From Ignavibacteriota bacterium (GTDB taxonomy: Bacteria; Bacteroidota; Ignavibacteria; Palsa-1295), in NCBI GenBank assembly GCA_025357895.1, contig JANYLL010000182.1:1-21002 (forward strand): a stretch of 21,002 bases of DNA. The letters run 5' to 3'. The notes beneath the pieces were generated by a model. That model had not been told where the DNA came from. It did no database searches and was given only the letters and a program-made list of their open reading frames with translations. The position numbers and the translations under genes are program-made. Positions 5,981 through 13,879 of this stretch are shown piece after piece (positions within the stretch are counted from its first letter, which is position 1; each line of letters opens with the position of its first letter).

Positions 5981-8716
5981 ATGGCGCCTGATACTACGAC
6001 AGAGACAACGACGAAGAAAATTACCGTTCGCAACCTTGCAACGGAGATCAATATCAGTCATGATACACTGATAGAGTTTCTCCAGAAAAAAGGGTTTACG
6101 AACGTCAAGAGTATTATGTCCAAGGTGGACGATGATGCTCTGGACATCGTAATGAAACAATACGGTAAGGATAAAGATGTTACCGAAAAGCGCCAGAAAA
6201 AAGTAGCAGCATTCAAAGAAAAACGCGCCATCTCCAAAGGCGAAACCTCCACAGAAGAATCTCCTAAATCTAAAAAAGGAACATCTAAAAAAGATGCGCC
6301 TCTTGCCGTAAATGAAAAAGAAGTTGTAACTTCCAAAGAGGCTCCTGAGGAGATCGTTGCTCCGGTTGAAATAATTCAGGAAGAAGCGCCTCAGAAAGAA
6401 CCGCAGGTTATAGAAGCAACTCTAGAACCAGTCGAAGCCGTAGTTGATGTTGCCCCTTCTGAAATTTCTGATAGTCATGGCGATGAGAGTGATGAAGCAA
6501 AAAACAAACGCAAGCGTCGTCGAAAGAAAACTACTACAGTTCTCGCAACCGGTGCTCCCGGAGAGCAGCCTCAATTACAGGGTCTGCGGATCAAGGGCAA
6601 GATTGATCTTGATGCGTTAAAGCCAAAGAAAAAGTCAGATAGTCCACCACAGCGTCTTGATCTGAAAAAATCTCCGCAGGTTGGTAGAACTGACGGCAAA
6701 CCTAAAGACTTTGAAGTAAAAACTAAGAAGGCTCTTGAAGAAGAGGATCGCTCCGGAAAGAAAAAACGCGGACGCGAGAAATCTACGATCAATGCGAAAG
6801 AAGTCCAGGACGCAGTTAAGCGTACTTTGTTTGGGCTTGATGATACTCGTACTGCTTCAGGTCGTGCAAAAATGCGCAAGCAGCGTCGCCGTGACCGTGC
6901 TGAAACGGAGGAACAGCGGCAGCTTGAAGAGGTATCGCAGGAAAAAGTTATTCAGGCTACTGAATTTTTAACTGCAAATGAGCTTGCGAATTTAATGCAT
7001 GTCGATGTCGGCGAGATCATTTCCAAATGCATCGGTCTTGGTCTAATGGTTTCGATCAACCAACGTTTGGAAAAAGATACGATCCAGTTAGTCGCTGATG
7101 AATTCGGATATACTATCGAATTCCTTGAAGAATACACAACCGATGTTCTTGAAGATATCGTTGATGCTCCTGAGACATTGAAAACGAGACCTCCAGTGGT
7201 TACGATCATGGGTCACGTTGATCATGGCAAAACATCACTTCTCGATTATATCCGTAAGTCACGAGTAGTTGCAGGTGAATCAGGCGGTATTACTCAGCAT
7301 ATCGGTGCGTATGAAGTATCTCTTGATAGCGGCAGACAGATCAGCTTTTTAGATACACCCGGTCATGAAGCGTTTACAGCTATGCGTGCTCGCGGAGCAC
7401 AGGTAACAGATATTGTTATTCTTGTTGTCGCAGCTGATGATAGCGTTATGCCGCAGACATGGGAGGCAATATCCCATGCGACTGCGGCAAATGTACCGAT
7501 CGTTATTGCATTAAATAAAATAGATCGTCCGGAATCGAACCCTGACCGCATTCGTCAGCAGTTATCTGATAAAAATATTCTTGTTGAAGAATGGGGCGGA
7601 AAATATGGTGCTATTGAAATTTCTGCAAAGACAGGGTTAAATGTTGATAAGCTATTAGATCGTGTTCTTTTAGAAGCGGATATCTTAGAGTTAAAAGCAA
7701 ATCCTGATCGCGTTGCTCGCGGAGTTATCGTCGAAGCTGAAGTTGATAAAGGCCGAGGTATTCAGGCGACAGTACTTGTTCAAAAAGGTACACTCCGTAT
7801 GGGTGATCCTTTTATAGCAGGAGTCTATTCCGGCAAAGTGCGCGCAATGTTCGATGAACGTGGGCATAGGTTGGAGGAGGCTCCGCCTTCACGTCCGGTT
7901 CAGCTTCTTGGTTTTGACGGTATTCCCCAAGCAGGCGACCAATTTATTGTTGTCGAATCTGATAGCGCAGCGAAAGCGATTTCACTAACACGTCAACAAT
8001 TAAAGCGTGAGCAAAGCTTTAAGCAGATGAAAAGCGTCATCAGTCTTGATGATATCAGCGAACAGATAAAAGAAGGAAAAGTACGCAATCTTCGTATCAT
8101 CTTAAAAGGCGACGTGGATGGCTCGGTCGAAGCGCTTGCCGATTCACTTTTGCGTTTGGCAACAAGTGAAGTTAAGGTTGAAATTGTTCATCGTGCTGTC
8201 GGTGCAATTTCTGAAAATGACGTCCGTCTCGCTGCAGCAAGTAATGCTATCGTTATCGGTTTCCATGTTCGTCCGAATCTGGATGCTCGCAGAATTGCTG
8301 CAGCTGAACATGTAGATATTCGCCTTTACAGCGTTATCTACGATTGTATCAATGAAGTTCGCGCCGCTCTTGAAGGCTTGCTTGCTCCTGAAGAGAAAGA
8401 GGAAGTATTGGGCACGGTCACTGTTCGCGAAATATTCAAAGTACCGAAAATTGGTACTGTTGCCGGATGTTATGTCGTTGACGGAAAGATCACACGTAAT
8501 AATAAAGTCCGCGTAATTCGCGATGGTCTTGAAGTATTCACAGGTAATCTTACATCTCTCAAACGCTTTAAAGATGATGCAAGGGAAGTGGACGCAGGAT
8601 ATGAATGTGGAATAGGATTAGAGAATTTCAATGATATTAAAGTCGGCGATACTCTTGAAGCATTTAAGATGGTGGAAATTAAACGTAAATTAGAAATTCC
8701 GCTTCCGGTAAGATAA
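5981..8716 (+). CDS. infB: Translation initiation factor IF-2
   Basis: IF-2 is the GTPase that delivers initiator tRNA to the 30S subunit and promotes subunit joining. The 911-residue product begins with an IF2_N-type helical domain (about 13-60, ITVRNLATEINISHDTLIEF). It continues through a long charged, low-complexity linker rich in Lys, Glu and Arg (about 65-320) and a second IF2_N-like segment (ATEFLTANELANLMHVDVGE). The G domain has G1 GHVDHGKT at 411-418, G3 DTPGH at 458-462 and G4 NKID at 512-515. Domains II, III and IV follow, including the C-terminal fMet-tRNA-binding barrel (VREIFKVPKIGTVAGCYV). The linker length is in the range of other bacterial IF-2 proteins. The stop TAA at 8714-8716 is followed by a palindrome before rbfA. 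Confidence 0.98.
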   Translation: MAPDTTTETTTKKITVRNLATEINISHDTLIEFLQKKGFTNVKSIMSKVDDDALDIVMKQYGKDKDVTEKRQKKVAAFKEKRAISKGETSTEESPKSKKGTSKKDAPLAVNEKEVVTSKEAPEEIVAPVEIIQEEAPQKEPQVIEATLEPVEAVVDVAPSEISDSHGDESDEAKNKRKRRRKKTTTVLATGAPGEQPQLQGLRIKGKIDLDALKPKKKSDSPPQRLDLKKSPQVGRTDGKPKDFEVKTKKALEEEDRSGKKKRGREKSTINAKEVQDAVKRTLFGLDDTRTASGRAKMRKQRRRDRAETEEQRQLEEVSQEKVIQATEFLTANELANLMHVDVGEIISKCIGLGLMVSINQRLEKDTIQLVADEFGYTIEFLEEYTTDVLEDIVDAPETLKTRPPVVTIMGHVDHGKTSLLDYIRKSRVVAGESGGITQHIGAYEVSLDSGRQISFLDTPGHEAFTAMRARGAQVTDIVILVVAADDSVMPQTWEAISHATAANVPIVIALNKIDRPESNPDRIRQQLSDKNILVEEWGGKYGAIEISAKTGLNVDKLLDRVLLEADILELKANPDRVARGVIVEAEVDKGRGIQATVLVQKGTLRMGDPFIAGVYSGKVRAMFDERGHRLEEAPPSRPVQLLGFDGIPQAGDQFIVVESDSAAKAISLTRQQLKREQSFKQMKSVISLDDISEQIKEGKVRNLRIILKGDVDGSVEALADSLLRLATSEVKVEIVHRAVGAISENDVRLAAASNAIVIGFHVRPNLDARRIAAAEHVDIRLYSVIYDCINEVRAALEGLLAPEEKEEVLGTVTVREIFKVPKIGTVAGCYVVDGKITRNNKVRVIRDGLEVFTGNLTSLKRFKDDAREVDAGYECGIGLENFNDIKVGDTLEAFKMVEIKRKLEIPLPVR

Positions 8717-8723
8717 CAGAATC

Positions 8724-8786
8724 TAGCGCAGGCGCCTCGCCTGCTATTAAAACGCAACTGAAAATGCAGGATAGATGCCTGCGCTA
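8724..8786. repeat. Imperfect palindrome between infB and rbfA
   Basis: The left arm 8724-8744 and right arm 8766-8786 pair through TAGCGCAGGC/GCCTGCGCTA and CCTGC/GCAGG, with a short mismatched block between them and a 21-base loop. It fills almost the whole infB-rbfA gap and ends 8 bases before the rbfA ATG. No T-run follows on the plus strand, so it is more likely a mobile palindromic unit or an mRNA stability element than a terminator. Its sequence is unrelated to the palindromes at 708-837 and 2582-2661. Confidence 0.7.
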
Positions 8787-8794
8787 CTAAAAAG

Positions 8795-9151
8795 ATGTCA
8801 ATCAGAACCGAACGTGTGGCCGGTGAGATACAGAAGATCTTATCGAATCTTTTCCAAAGAGATTTCTCCCATTTCAGTGACGGATTGCTTACTGTCACGA
8901 TGGTTCGTATGTCTCCTGATCTCAGAAGCTGCCGCGTTTATTTGAGTATTATCGGCGGGAAGCGAATGCATGAGGACATTTTGAAATCCATAAAAACCGA
9001 AGCTCCTCATATTCGCTCAGCTATGGGAAGATCGTTAAGGCTACGCCACATCCCTGAGCTTTTCTTTTACTTAGATGATACGCAAGAAGAAGTAACTCGT
9101 ATAGAAGAGATCTTCAAAAAGATTCACGAGCAGGAAAAGCCCAAAATCTGA
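8795..9151 (+). CDS. rbfA: Ribosome-binding factor A
   Basis: RbfA is a small KH-like factor for late 30S maturation. The 118-residue product has the family N-terminus (SIRTERVAGEIQKILSNLFQRD) and the central VRMSPDLRSCRVYLSII strand. It also has the C-terminal GRSLRLRHIPELFFYLDDT motif, close to the canonical R-x-P-x-L-x-F-x-x-D. Full length is expected at ~115-130 residues. The start ATG at 8795 has an A-rich spacer and no Shine-Dalgarno sequence. In most genomes truB follows directly; here an unrelated exported-protein gene intervenes. Confidence 0.95.
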   Translation: MSIRTERVAGEIQKILSNLFQRDFSHFSDGLLTVTMVRMSPDLRSCRVYLSIIGGKRMHEDILKSIKTEAPHIRSAMGRSLRLRHIPELFFYLDDTQEEVTRIEEIFKKIHEQEKPKI

Positions 9152-9189
9152 AGTCCCGAAATACCGAAAGCCATATATAAAATTTTCCA

Positions 9190-9197
9190 TAAATTTG
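9190..9197 (+). promoter_or_regulatory. TAnnTTTG-type -7 promoter box
   Basis: TAAATTTG matches the Bacteroidota sigma-ABfr -7 consensus TAnnTTTG and lies 32 bases before the ATG at 9230, in a short A/T-rich gap. No clear -33 TTTG was found. If used, it would drive the exported-protein gene and probably truB and ribF behind it. A match this short can arise by chance. Confidence 0.4.
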
Positions 9198-9229
9198 GCA
9201 AAAATACTCTTAAAGTTAAGTCAATTCCT

Positions 9230-10219
9230 ATGGATAAAATAATGAGACATCTAATCTTAGGTTTCGTAATAATATTTACTATCTGTTTTGAAACGGAAAC
9301 TACAACGGCTCAGATTGTTGATAGTGGCAGCGTTCTGTTTCTCAACACTCCGCGATTGCAATCATTTCCGCCCTTAAATACAGGGATGCCTCTTGATGTT
9401 CTTATTGGATACATATATTTAGATAGTTTGCGAAAGCAAAATAGCAACAGCGTTAAGGATTTCATTGTTATGATGGGAAATTCGGATACATTACGACATG
9501 TGCTAAAATATCTTTACGAGATAGATGATTATGATCCCATAAAATTAATGAATTATCTAAGGACAAGCCCTGCGCCAAGAACAAGATACTATGAGTCTTC
9601 AGGCGAGGCGATAAGAGATGGAATTTTGTGGCACACTGCAGATGTGCTGCCGGATACTGAACGTACTGCAATGATATGCTACGCAGATGTAATTGCTCGA
9701 ATTGTTGTAACTGGTTTGGAATCCCGTTACGATAGTGTGAGGGGTTCGGCTTTTCCCAACCAGGTAATTGTAAGCAGTCAGGTTATTGATACGATAAAAG
9801 GGCACGTACTTCCGTCTTGTTCTGATATATATAGTACACAAAAGAAAGGCAGTAAACCACTTACCCTGCCGAACTGTCTTCCCTTTTCCTACTCCCCTCA
9901 AGAGCATTTAAGCGGTCTTAATGGTGATGTAGATTTCGGACTCAGGCATACTATGACTGACAGTCTTGGGAATCCATGGGTAAAACTTGGAGGGGAATAT
10001 ATTGCATTCCTTTCTTTTTATCTCGTAGGGGGCGATTCGCTATCTATTTATTATACTGTTGACCTTCCAAAGTTCTGTACTACGCAAGGTAGTCTTTATC
10101 AAGTTATCGATGGTCATGTCAGCGATCCTAACAATGATCTTGGGTTTGGAACAAATCCTGCAACTGCGGTTTTTGTTGCAGGGTTGCGTTCTAAAATTTA
10201 TTCCATCACACATCCATGA
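9230..10219 (+). CDS. Exported protein of unknown function
   Basis: Not recognised. The 329-residue product has a signal peptide (hydrophobic stretch LILGFVIIFTICF, likely cleavage near TTTAQ). ATG at 9230 and ATG at 9242 are both possible starts; the second gives the tidier signal sequence. The mature part has no obvious membrane segment, no T9SS sorting domain and no lipobox. A central stretch (YADVIARIVVTGLESRYD ... QVIDTIKGHVLPSC) resembles a small beta-barrel domain pattern seen in exported Bacteroidota proteins, but this is only an impression. Several cysteines in the mature part could form disulfides. The gene sits between rbfA and truB, which are normally adjacent, and its TGA stop (10217-10219) touches the first possible truB start codon. 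Confidence 0.7.
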   Translation: MDKIMRHLILGFVIIFTICFETETTTAQIVDSGSVLFLNTPRLQSFPPLNTGMPLDVLIGYIYLDSLRKQNSNSVKDFIVMMGNSDTLRHVLKYLYEIDDYDPIKLMNYLRTSPAPRTRYYESSGEAIRDGILWHTADVLPDTERTAMICYADVIARIVVTGLESRYDSVRGSAFPNQVIVSSQVIDTIKGHVLPSCSDIYSTQKKGSKPLTLPNCLPFSYSPQEHLSGLNGDVDFGLRHTMTDSLGNPWVKLGGEYIAFLSFYLVGGDSLSIYYTVDLPKFCTTQGSLYQVIDGHVSDPNNDLGFGTNPATAVFVAGLRSKIYSITHP

Positions 10220-10228
10220 GTGAACCCA

Positions 10229-10996
10229 ATGTCTAAAGTCATTGCAATTCCGCCGCTAGTCACGCTTTCAGATTTTCAACGAGACCCATCTTTAATTCTT
10301 CCTGTTCTCAATGAAGAAAACGGTGCGTTGTTATTACTCGATAAACCTTACGGTGAGACTTCATATCGAATGGTACACCATATTCGTCATCTGCTCACGA
10401 ATTTTGCAAATGACGGTTGGGTAAAAGTTGGTCATGGAGGCACGCTCGATCCTCTTGCAACGGGGCTTTTGATGATCGGAACCCGCAAAGCGACGAGATA
10501 TCTTACGCATTTACTCGGACTTGAGAAAACATATTGGTGCGAATTACGTTTAGGGCTTACAACGCCAAGCTTTGATCTGGAAACTCCCATAAAAATTATC
10601 GGAGGAGTGGAAAATATTACTTCAGAGCAAATCGATAAAATACTTACCGGTTTTGTTGGAGCACAGTTACAAAGACCGCCAATTTACAGCGCGATCAAAC
10701 TCAAGGGCAAGCCCATGTATAAACATGCCCGCAAAGGCAGGGAGATGGTAATGGCAGAGAAAAACGTGATTATACATTCCATAAATGGCATTGAGATCGA
10801 ACTTCCATATATAAGATTTCGTGTTGAATGTTCTAAAGGTACTTATATTCGCAGTCTTGTATCTGATATAGGGACACAACTTGGAACGGGTGCAGTGCTA
10901 ACAAATCTGCGCAGAGAAAAAATTGGTGATTGGAGTATTAATGATGCCGTCACAGAAGAGATGTTGGAAAAAATTAATTCAATCAGAGAACATTGA
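10229..10996 (+). CDS. truB: tRNA pseudouridine(55) synthase TruB
   Basis: TruB isomerises U55 in the T loop of tRNAs. The family motif GHGGTLDPLATGLL carries the catalytic Asp (residue 74 from this start). It is preceded by LLLLDKPYGETSY (motif I, normally DKPxGxTS) and followed by KTYWCELRLGLTTPSFDLE and the QRPPIYSAIKLKGKPMYKHAR block. Near the C-terminus, RFRVECSKGTYIRSLVSDIG is characteristic. ATG at 10229 is chosen. GTG at 10220, directly after the upstream stop, would add three residues, and an ATG at 10216 is out of frame and closes at once. The stop overlaps the ribF start, so the two genes are co-transcribed and likely translationally coupled. Confidence 0.95.
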   Translation: MSKVIAIPPLVTLSDFQRDPSLILPVLNEENGALLLLDKPYGETSYRMVHHIRHLLTNFANDGWVKVGHGGTLDPLATGLLMIGTRKATRYLTHLLGLEKTYWCELRLGLTTPSFDLETPIKIIGGVENITSEQIDKILTGFVGAQLQRPPIYSAIKLKGKPMYKHARKGREMVMAEKNVIIHSINGIEIELPYIRFRVECSKGTYIRSLVSDIGTQLGTGAVLTNLRREKIGDWSINDAVTEEMLEKINSIREH

Positions 10997-11925
10997 AAGT
11001 AACCTGGGGGATTGAAAATACTACATATAATGCGAAGACGATCACAACGCTCGGCAGCTACGATGGCATGCACTGCGGCCATGTTGAGATATTAAAACGC
11101 TTAACGGGAAAAAAAGTAGAGCTAGGCTTGGATCGTTCGATTGTCGTAACCTTTGATCCGCATCCTCAGGAAGTACTCCATAAAAATAATACCGGTGTTG
11201 ACCTTCTGACAACTATTGATGAACGTCTTGCTCTGTTTAAAAAAACGAATGTTGATGAAGTCCTTATCATTAAATTTTCTTTAGAGTTTGCGAAAACTCC
11301 CTACACTGATTTTTTCAATACGATCATCGTCAATGGATTAGGTACGAAAGCCATGGTTGTAGGCTACGATCATGCCTTCGGAAAGAACAGGGAAGGGGAT
11401 ATCGAACATCTGAAATTGCTTGCACCTCAGACTGGAATTGTCATTGAAGAAGTCTCACCACTAATTGTAGATGGAGTAAGTATAAGCTCTACGAAAATTC
11501 GCCGCGCACTTATAGATGGTGATCTTATGACGGCTAATAAATTTCTCGGCAGACCGTATGAACTTACGGGCATTGTCGAAGGCGGTGATAAACTCGGAAG
11601 AACCCTTGGCTATCCGACGGCTAATCTGAAAGTACCGGAACATAAACTTATTCCCTCAGACGGAGTATATGCAGGGATTGCAATAGTAAAAGGAAAGCCT
11701 CATGCCTCAGCAATAAGTATCGGAACGCGCCCTACGGTTATAGAATCCGGAGCAAGAAAAATTGAAGCATACATTTTGGATTTCGATAAGGATATCTATC
11801 AAGAAAATATTACCTTGAAATTTCTTTCTTATATCCGCCCTCAAATAAAATTCAATTCTGAAGATGAGTTGAAGAAGCAAATGGCTGTAGATGTATTGAA
11901 ACTACGTGAAAGTTTAACCGATTGA
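10993..11925 (+). CDS. ribF: Bifunctional riboflavin kinase / FAD synthetase
   Basis: RibF converts riboflavin to FMN and then FAD in the cytoplasm. The 310-residue protein has the N-terminal nucleotidyltransferase domain, with TLGSYDGMHCGHVEIL in place of the usual GNFDGVHxGH, VTFDPHPQEVL, and the SISSTKIRRAL motif. The riboflavin kinase domain contains GRTLGYPTANL, GVYAGIA, IGTRPT and EAYILDFDKDIY. The start is TTG at 10993, overlapping the truB stop by four bases (TTGA). An in-frame stop at 10975-10977 and the lack of any suitable ATG make TTG the only credible start. The truB-ribF pair is a common bacterial arrangement. Confidence 0.95.
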   Translation: MKVTWGIENTTYNAKTITTLGSYDGMHCGHVEILKRLTGKKVELGLDRSIVVTFDPHPQEVLHKNNTGVDLLTTIDERLALFKKTNVDEVLIIKFSLEFAKTPYTDFFNTIIVNGLGTKAMVVGYDHAFGKNREGDIEHLKLLAPQTGIVIEEVSPLIVDGVSISSTKIRRALIDGDLMTANKFLGRPYELTGIVEGGDKLGRTLGYPTANLKVPEHKLIPSDGVYAGIAIVKGKPHASAISIGTRPTVIESGARKIEAYILDFDKDIYQENITLKFLSYIRPQIKFNSEDELKKQMAVDVLKLRESLTD

Positions 11926-11969
11926 TTATTTACGTCTTAGTTCTTTAATGAATGTCAACATAAAGTCGC

Positions 11970-11977
11970 TATATTTG
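11970..11977 (+). promoter_or_regulatory. TAnnTTTG-type -7 promoter box
   Basis: TATATTTG fits the Bacteroidota -7 consensus and lies 34 bases before the cytochrome-porin ATG, in the only gap between ribF and that gene. An inverted repeat starts at its last base. No good -33 element was found. Confidence 0.45.
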
Positions 11978-12000
11978 TATTACTTTTAACGCTGTAATAC
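11977..12000. promoter_or_regulatory. Inverted repeat GTATTAC-N10-GTAATAC, possible operator
   Basis: A perfect 7-bp inverted repeat (11977-11983 and 11994-12000) is separated by 10 bases and ends 11 bases before the ATG at 12012. It touches the putative -7 box, so a bound dimeric regulator would cover the transcription start region. It could instead be a small RNA hairpin over the translation start. No regulator gene is adjacent. Confidence 0.4.
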
Positions 12001-12011
12001 TGAAATCACCC

Positions 12012-13307
12012 ATGAAAAAAAATTGTCTTGCCGGAATTTGTTTGTTCTTTTTTGCAACGCAGATTTATGCCCTTCCTCGATATGCTCTTTTGCGCGGAGA
12101 AGGCAATTGTCTTGGCTGCCACGTGAATCCGACAGGCGGCGGTATACGCACTGAAGGGGGAGAGGTATATTCGATCAATGATCTTCCTATGTGGAAACGC
12201 GGCGAAAAATTCAGCGGGCAAATATCCGAAGGTATTCGTCTTGGCGGTGATTACTATAGCCAGTTTCTTATGTTTTCCCAAACCAGACCGATGTATCATT
12301 TTTCAGATTCAACCGGTTCTAAACAGATAACGGATGGAGATAAGACTACGAAAATCTCAGCTTTTCATCTAATGAATCTTTCGATCGAACTGGATATAAA
12401 AGCTACAAACTCTTTGCATGGATATTTACGCTACGATGCCTTAGGTGCAGTATCGGCAGAAGGGTGGGCAATGCTGCATATTGTGCATTCCTCCGGAGAA
12501 ATAATTCAAGCTGGAGATGTCGTGAATAATGCCTATATAAAATTCGGAGCTTTTCTTCCGGCGTTCGGCATTCGATTTGACGACCATACGGTATATGTAA
12601 AAGGCGGCTCAGCATCGCTTTCAGAATTTCAACATGCCGGTTTTTTCTGGGCTCCGGGATATAGAGATGTTGGTATCGAACTCGGCACATTGCTTTTCGA
12701 TCATATCGGAATCGTAGCAGGGGTTTTCAATGGCTCCGAAACTCATCCTTCATCGAATTTCGGTTCCGATCCATTGAATAATAAAGCTTTTTGTTTCCGT
12801 ATCACAAGTTCGGGCGAACTGATAGAAAACATGCTGGCAGGCGAGATCGGCTTTTCCCGATATTTGCATAATCATACCGATGATAATGGTTTGCTGGCGA
12901 ATATGACCTTGAATGGCTTGCATTGTAGTGTTCGTGCCGGACCTGTTACGGTATTAAGCGAGTATGATTTTGGAAAGAATGTTGTTCTAAGCGGCGCTAG
13001 AACTGTTGCGAAAACAGCGAATGCTCTCTGTATAGAAAGCGCCGTCAAAGTTACAAAAGGATTGGATCTTATTTTGCGGTACGAGACCTTTAAGGATGAG
13101 ATCGATCCCGGAGACGGCTCTACCATTACAGGCATTGCAGTTAAAGGACGCTATACGATCGGAGCGCAGTGGTTTCCGCTGCGGTTTCTGGAGATCAGAC
13201 CACAATACCGGATAGCGAAACTATCAGCGCCGAATCCGCTTGAAGCGAGTATCACAGATAATTTCACTGAAAATACTTTTCTCATTTTAACACACGTCTT
13301 TTTTTAA
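12012..13307 (+). CDS. Outer-membrane beta-barrel with N-terminal monoheme c-type cytochrome site (Cyc2-like architecture)
   Basis: Predicted outer-membrane porin-cytochrome fusion of 431 residues. A signal peptide (about 1-20, cleavage near IYA) is followed at once by a single heme motif C33-L-G-C36-H37 in the context RGEGNCLGCHVNPTGGG. Met60 in NDLPMW is a possible distal heme ligand. The remaining ~370 residues show alternating aromatic/polar strand patterns (LHGYLRYDALG, IRPQYRIAK) and end in a C-terminal Phe after HVFF, typical of BamA-assembled barrels. Cyc2 iron oxidases share this plan: one N-terminal heme and a ~16-strand barrel of 400-480 residues. The flanking residues here differ from what I recall for Cyc2, so membership is not claimed. 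It may pass electrons across the outer membrane. A promoter-like box and an inverted repeat lie upstream. A carrier-protein gene follows after two bases. Confidence 0.75.
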   Translation: MKKNCLAGICLFFFATQIYALPRYALLRGEGNCLGCHVNPTGGGIRTEGGEVYSINDLPMWKRGEKFSGQISEGIRLGGDYYSQFLMFSQTRPMYHFSDSTGSKQITDGDKTTKISAFHLMNLSIELDIKATNSLHGYLRYDALGAVSAEGWAMLHIVHSSGEIIQAGDVVNNAYIKFGAFLPAFGIRFDDHTVYVKGGSASLSEFQHAGFFWAPGYRDVGIELGTLLFDHIGIVAGVFNGSETHPSSNFGSDPLNNKAFCFRITSSGELIENMLAGEIGFSRYLHNHTDDNGLLANMTLNGLHCSVRAGPVTVLSEYDFGKNVVLSGARTVAKTANALCIESAVKVTKGLDLILRYETFKDEIDPGDGSTITGIAVKGRYTIGAQWFPLRFLEIRPQYRIAKLSAPNPLEASITDNFTENTFLILTHVFF

Positions 13308-13309
13308 AT

Positions 13310-13789
13310 ATGGCTAAAATAATCGGTGAAATAGATGGGGCAAAAGCAACCTCTGATGATCTACCGGAAATTTCAGAGCAAAGTCCGGGGCATTTTGTTG
13401 TTAAAGCCGGCAATGAAGTATCCGAGATATTTCTGACCGATTCCGGGCTTCTAAGTGACGGGAATTCGATCGATGGAATAGAAGTCTCCGTCGAAACAGA
13501 TAAAGAGCGCATCCTAAGGGAAAGATTTTCCGGCAATGCCGATAACGACAAAGCAGGCAAGACAACGAAGGGGATGATCTTGAAAGCTCCGATGCCGGGA
13601 ATGGTCAAAGCAATTTCAGTATCAGTTGGAGATAAAGTGCAGAAGAATTCTCAGATTTTGGTTCTCGAAGCTATGAAAATGGAGAATTCGATTTCTGCCG
13701 GATTTATAGGATCCGTTTCAAAGATACATGTGGAAGTTGGAACATCAGTAGAGAAGAATATGCCGCTGGTCGATTTCACTCAGGCATGA
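13310..13789 (+). CDS. Biotin carboxyl carrier protein (biotinyl-domain protein)
   Basis: Carrier subunit of a biotin-dependent carboxylase or decarboxylase. The C-terminal half of the 159-residue product is a biotinyl domain: KAPMPGMVKAISVSVGDKV, then EAMKMEN with the biotinylated Lys at residue 123, then GSVSKIHVEVGTSVEKNMPLV. The first ~80 residues form a separate N-terminal segment (GHFVVKAGNEVSEIFL) similar in layout to carriers of acyl-CoA or pyruvate carboxylases. No carboxyltransferase or biotin carboxylase gene is in the window, so the holoenzyme is unknown. It starts two bases after the cytochrome-porin stop, suggesting co-transcription, and it converges on mlaD across a 90-base gap where no clear terminator was seen. 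Confidence 0.85.
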   Translation: MAKIIGEIDGAKATSDDLPEISEQSPGHFVVKAGNEVSEIFLTDSGLLSDGNSIDGIEVSVETDKERILRERFSGNADNDKAGKTTKGMILKAPMPGMVKAISVSVGDKVQKNSQILVLEAMKMENSISAGFIGSVSKIHVEVGTSVEKNMPLVDFTQA

Positions 13790-13879
13790 CAGGGAGGCAA
13801 GAATAGTTCATATTTAAGACTTTACATAATGTATCTATTGACAGATGTATTAATAGCGGGTCTTCTACACAGTTTTGGA

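Noticed and set aside
8470..8898. Minus-strand 142-codon frame spanning the infB end and rbfA start
   Set aside because: It is antisense to two certain genes and crosses the palindrome; there is no family resemblance.
10880..11000. FMN riboswitch ahead of ribF
   Set aside because: The gene overlaps truB directly and no conserved FMN aptamer sequence is present.
13790..13879. Possible bidirectional terminator between the carrier-protein gene and mlaD
   Set aside because: Only short direct repeats (ATGTAT...) and weak complementarity were found; no stem with a T-run could be supported.
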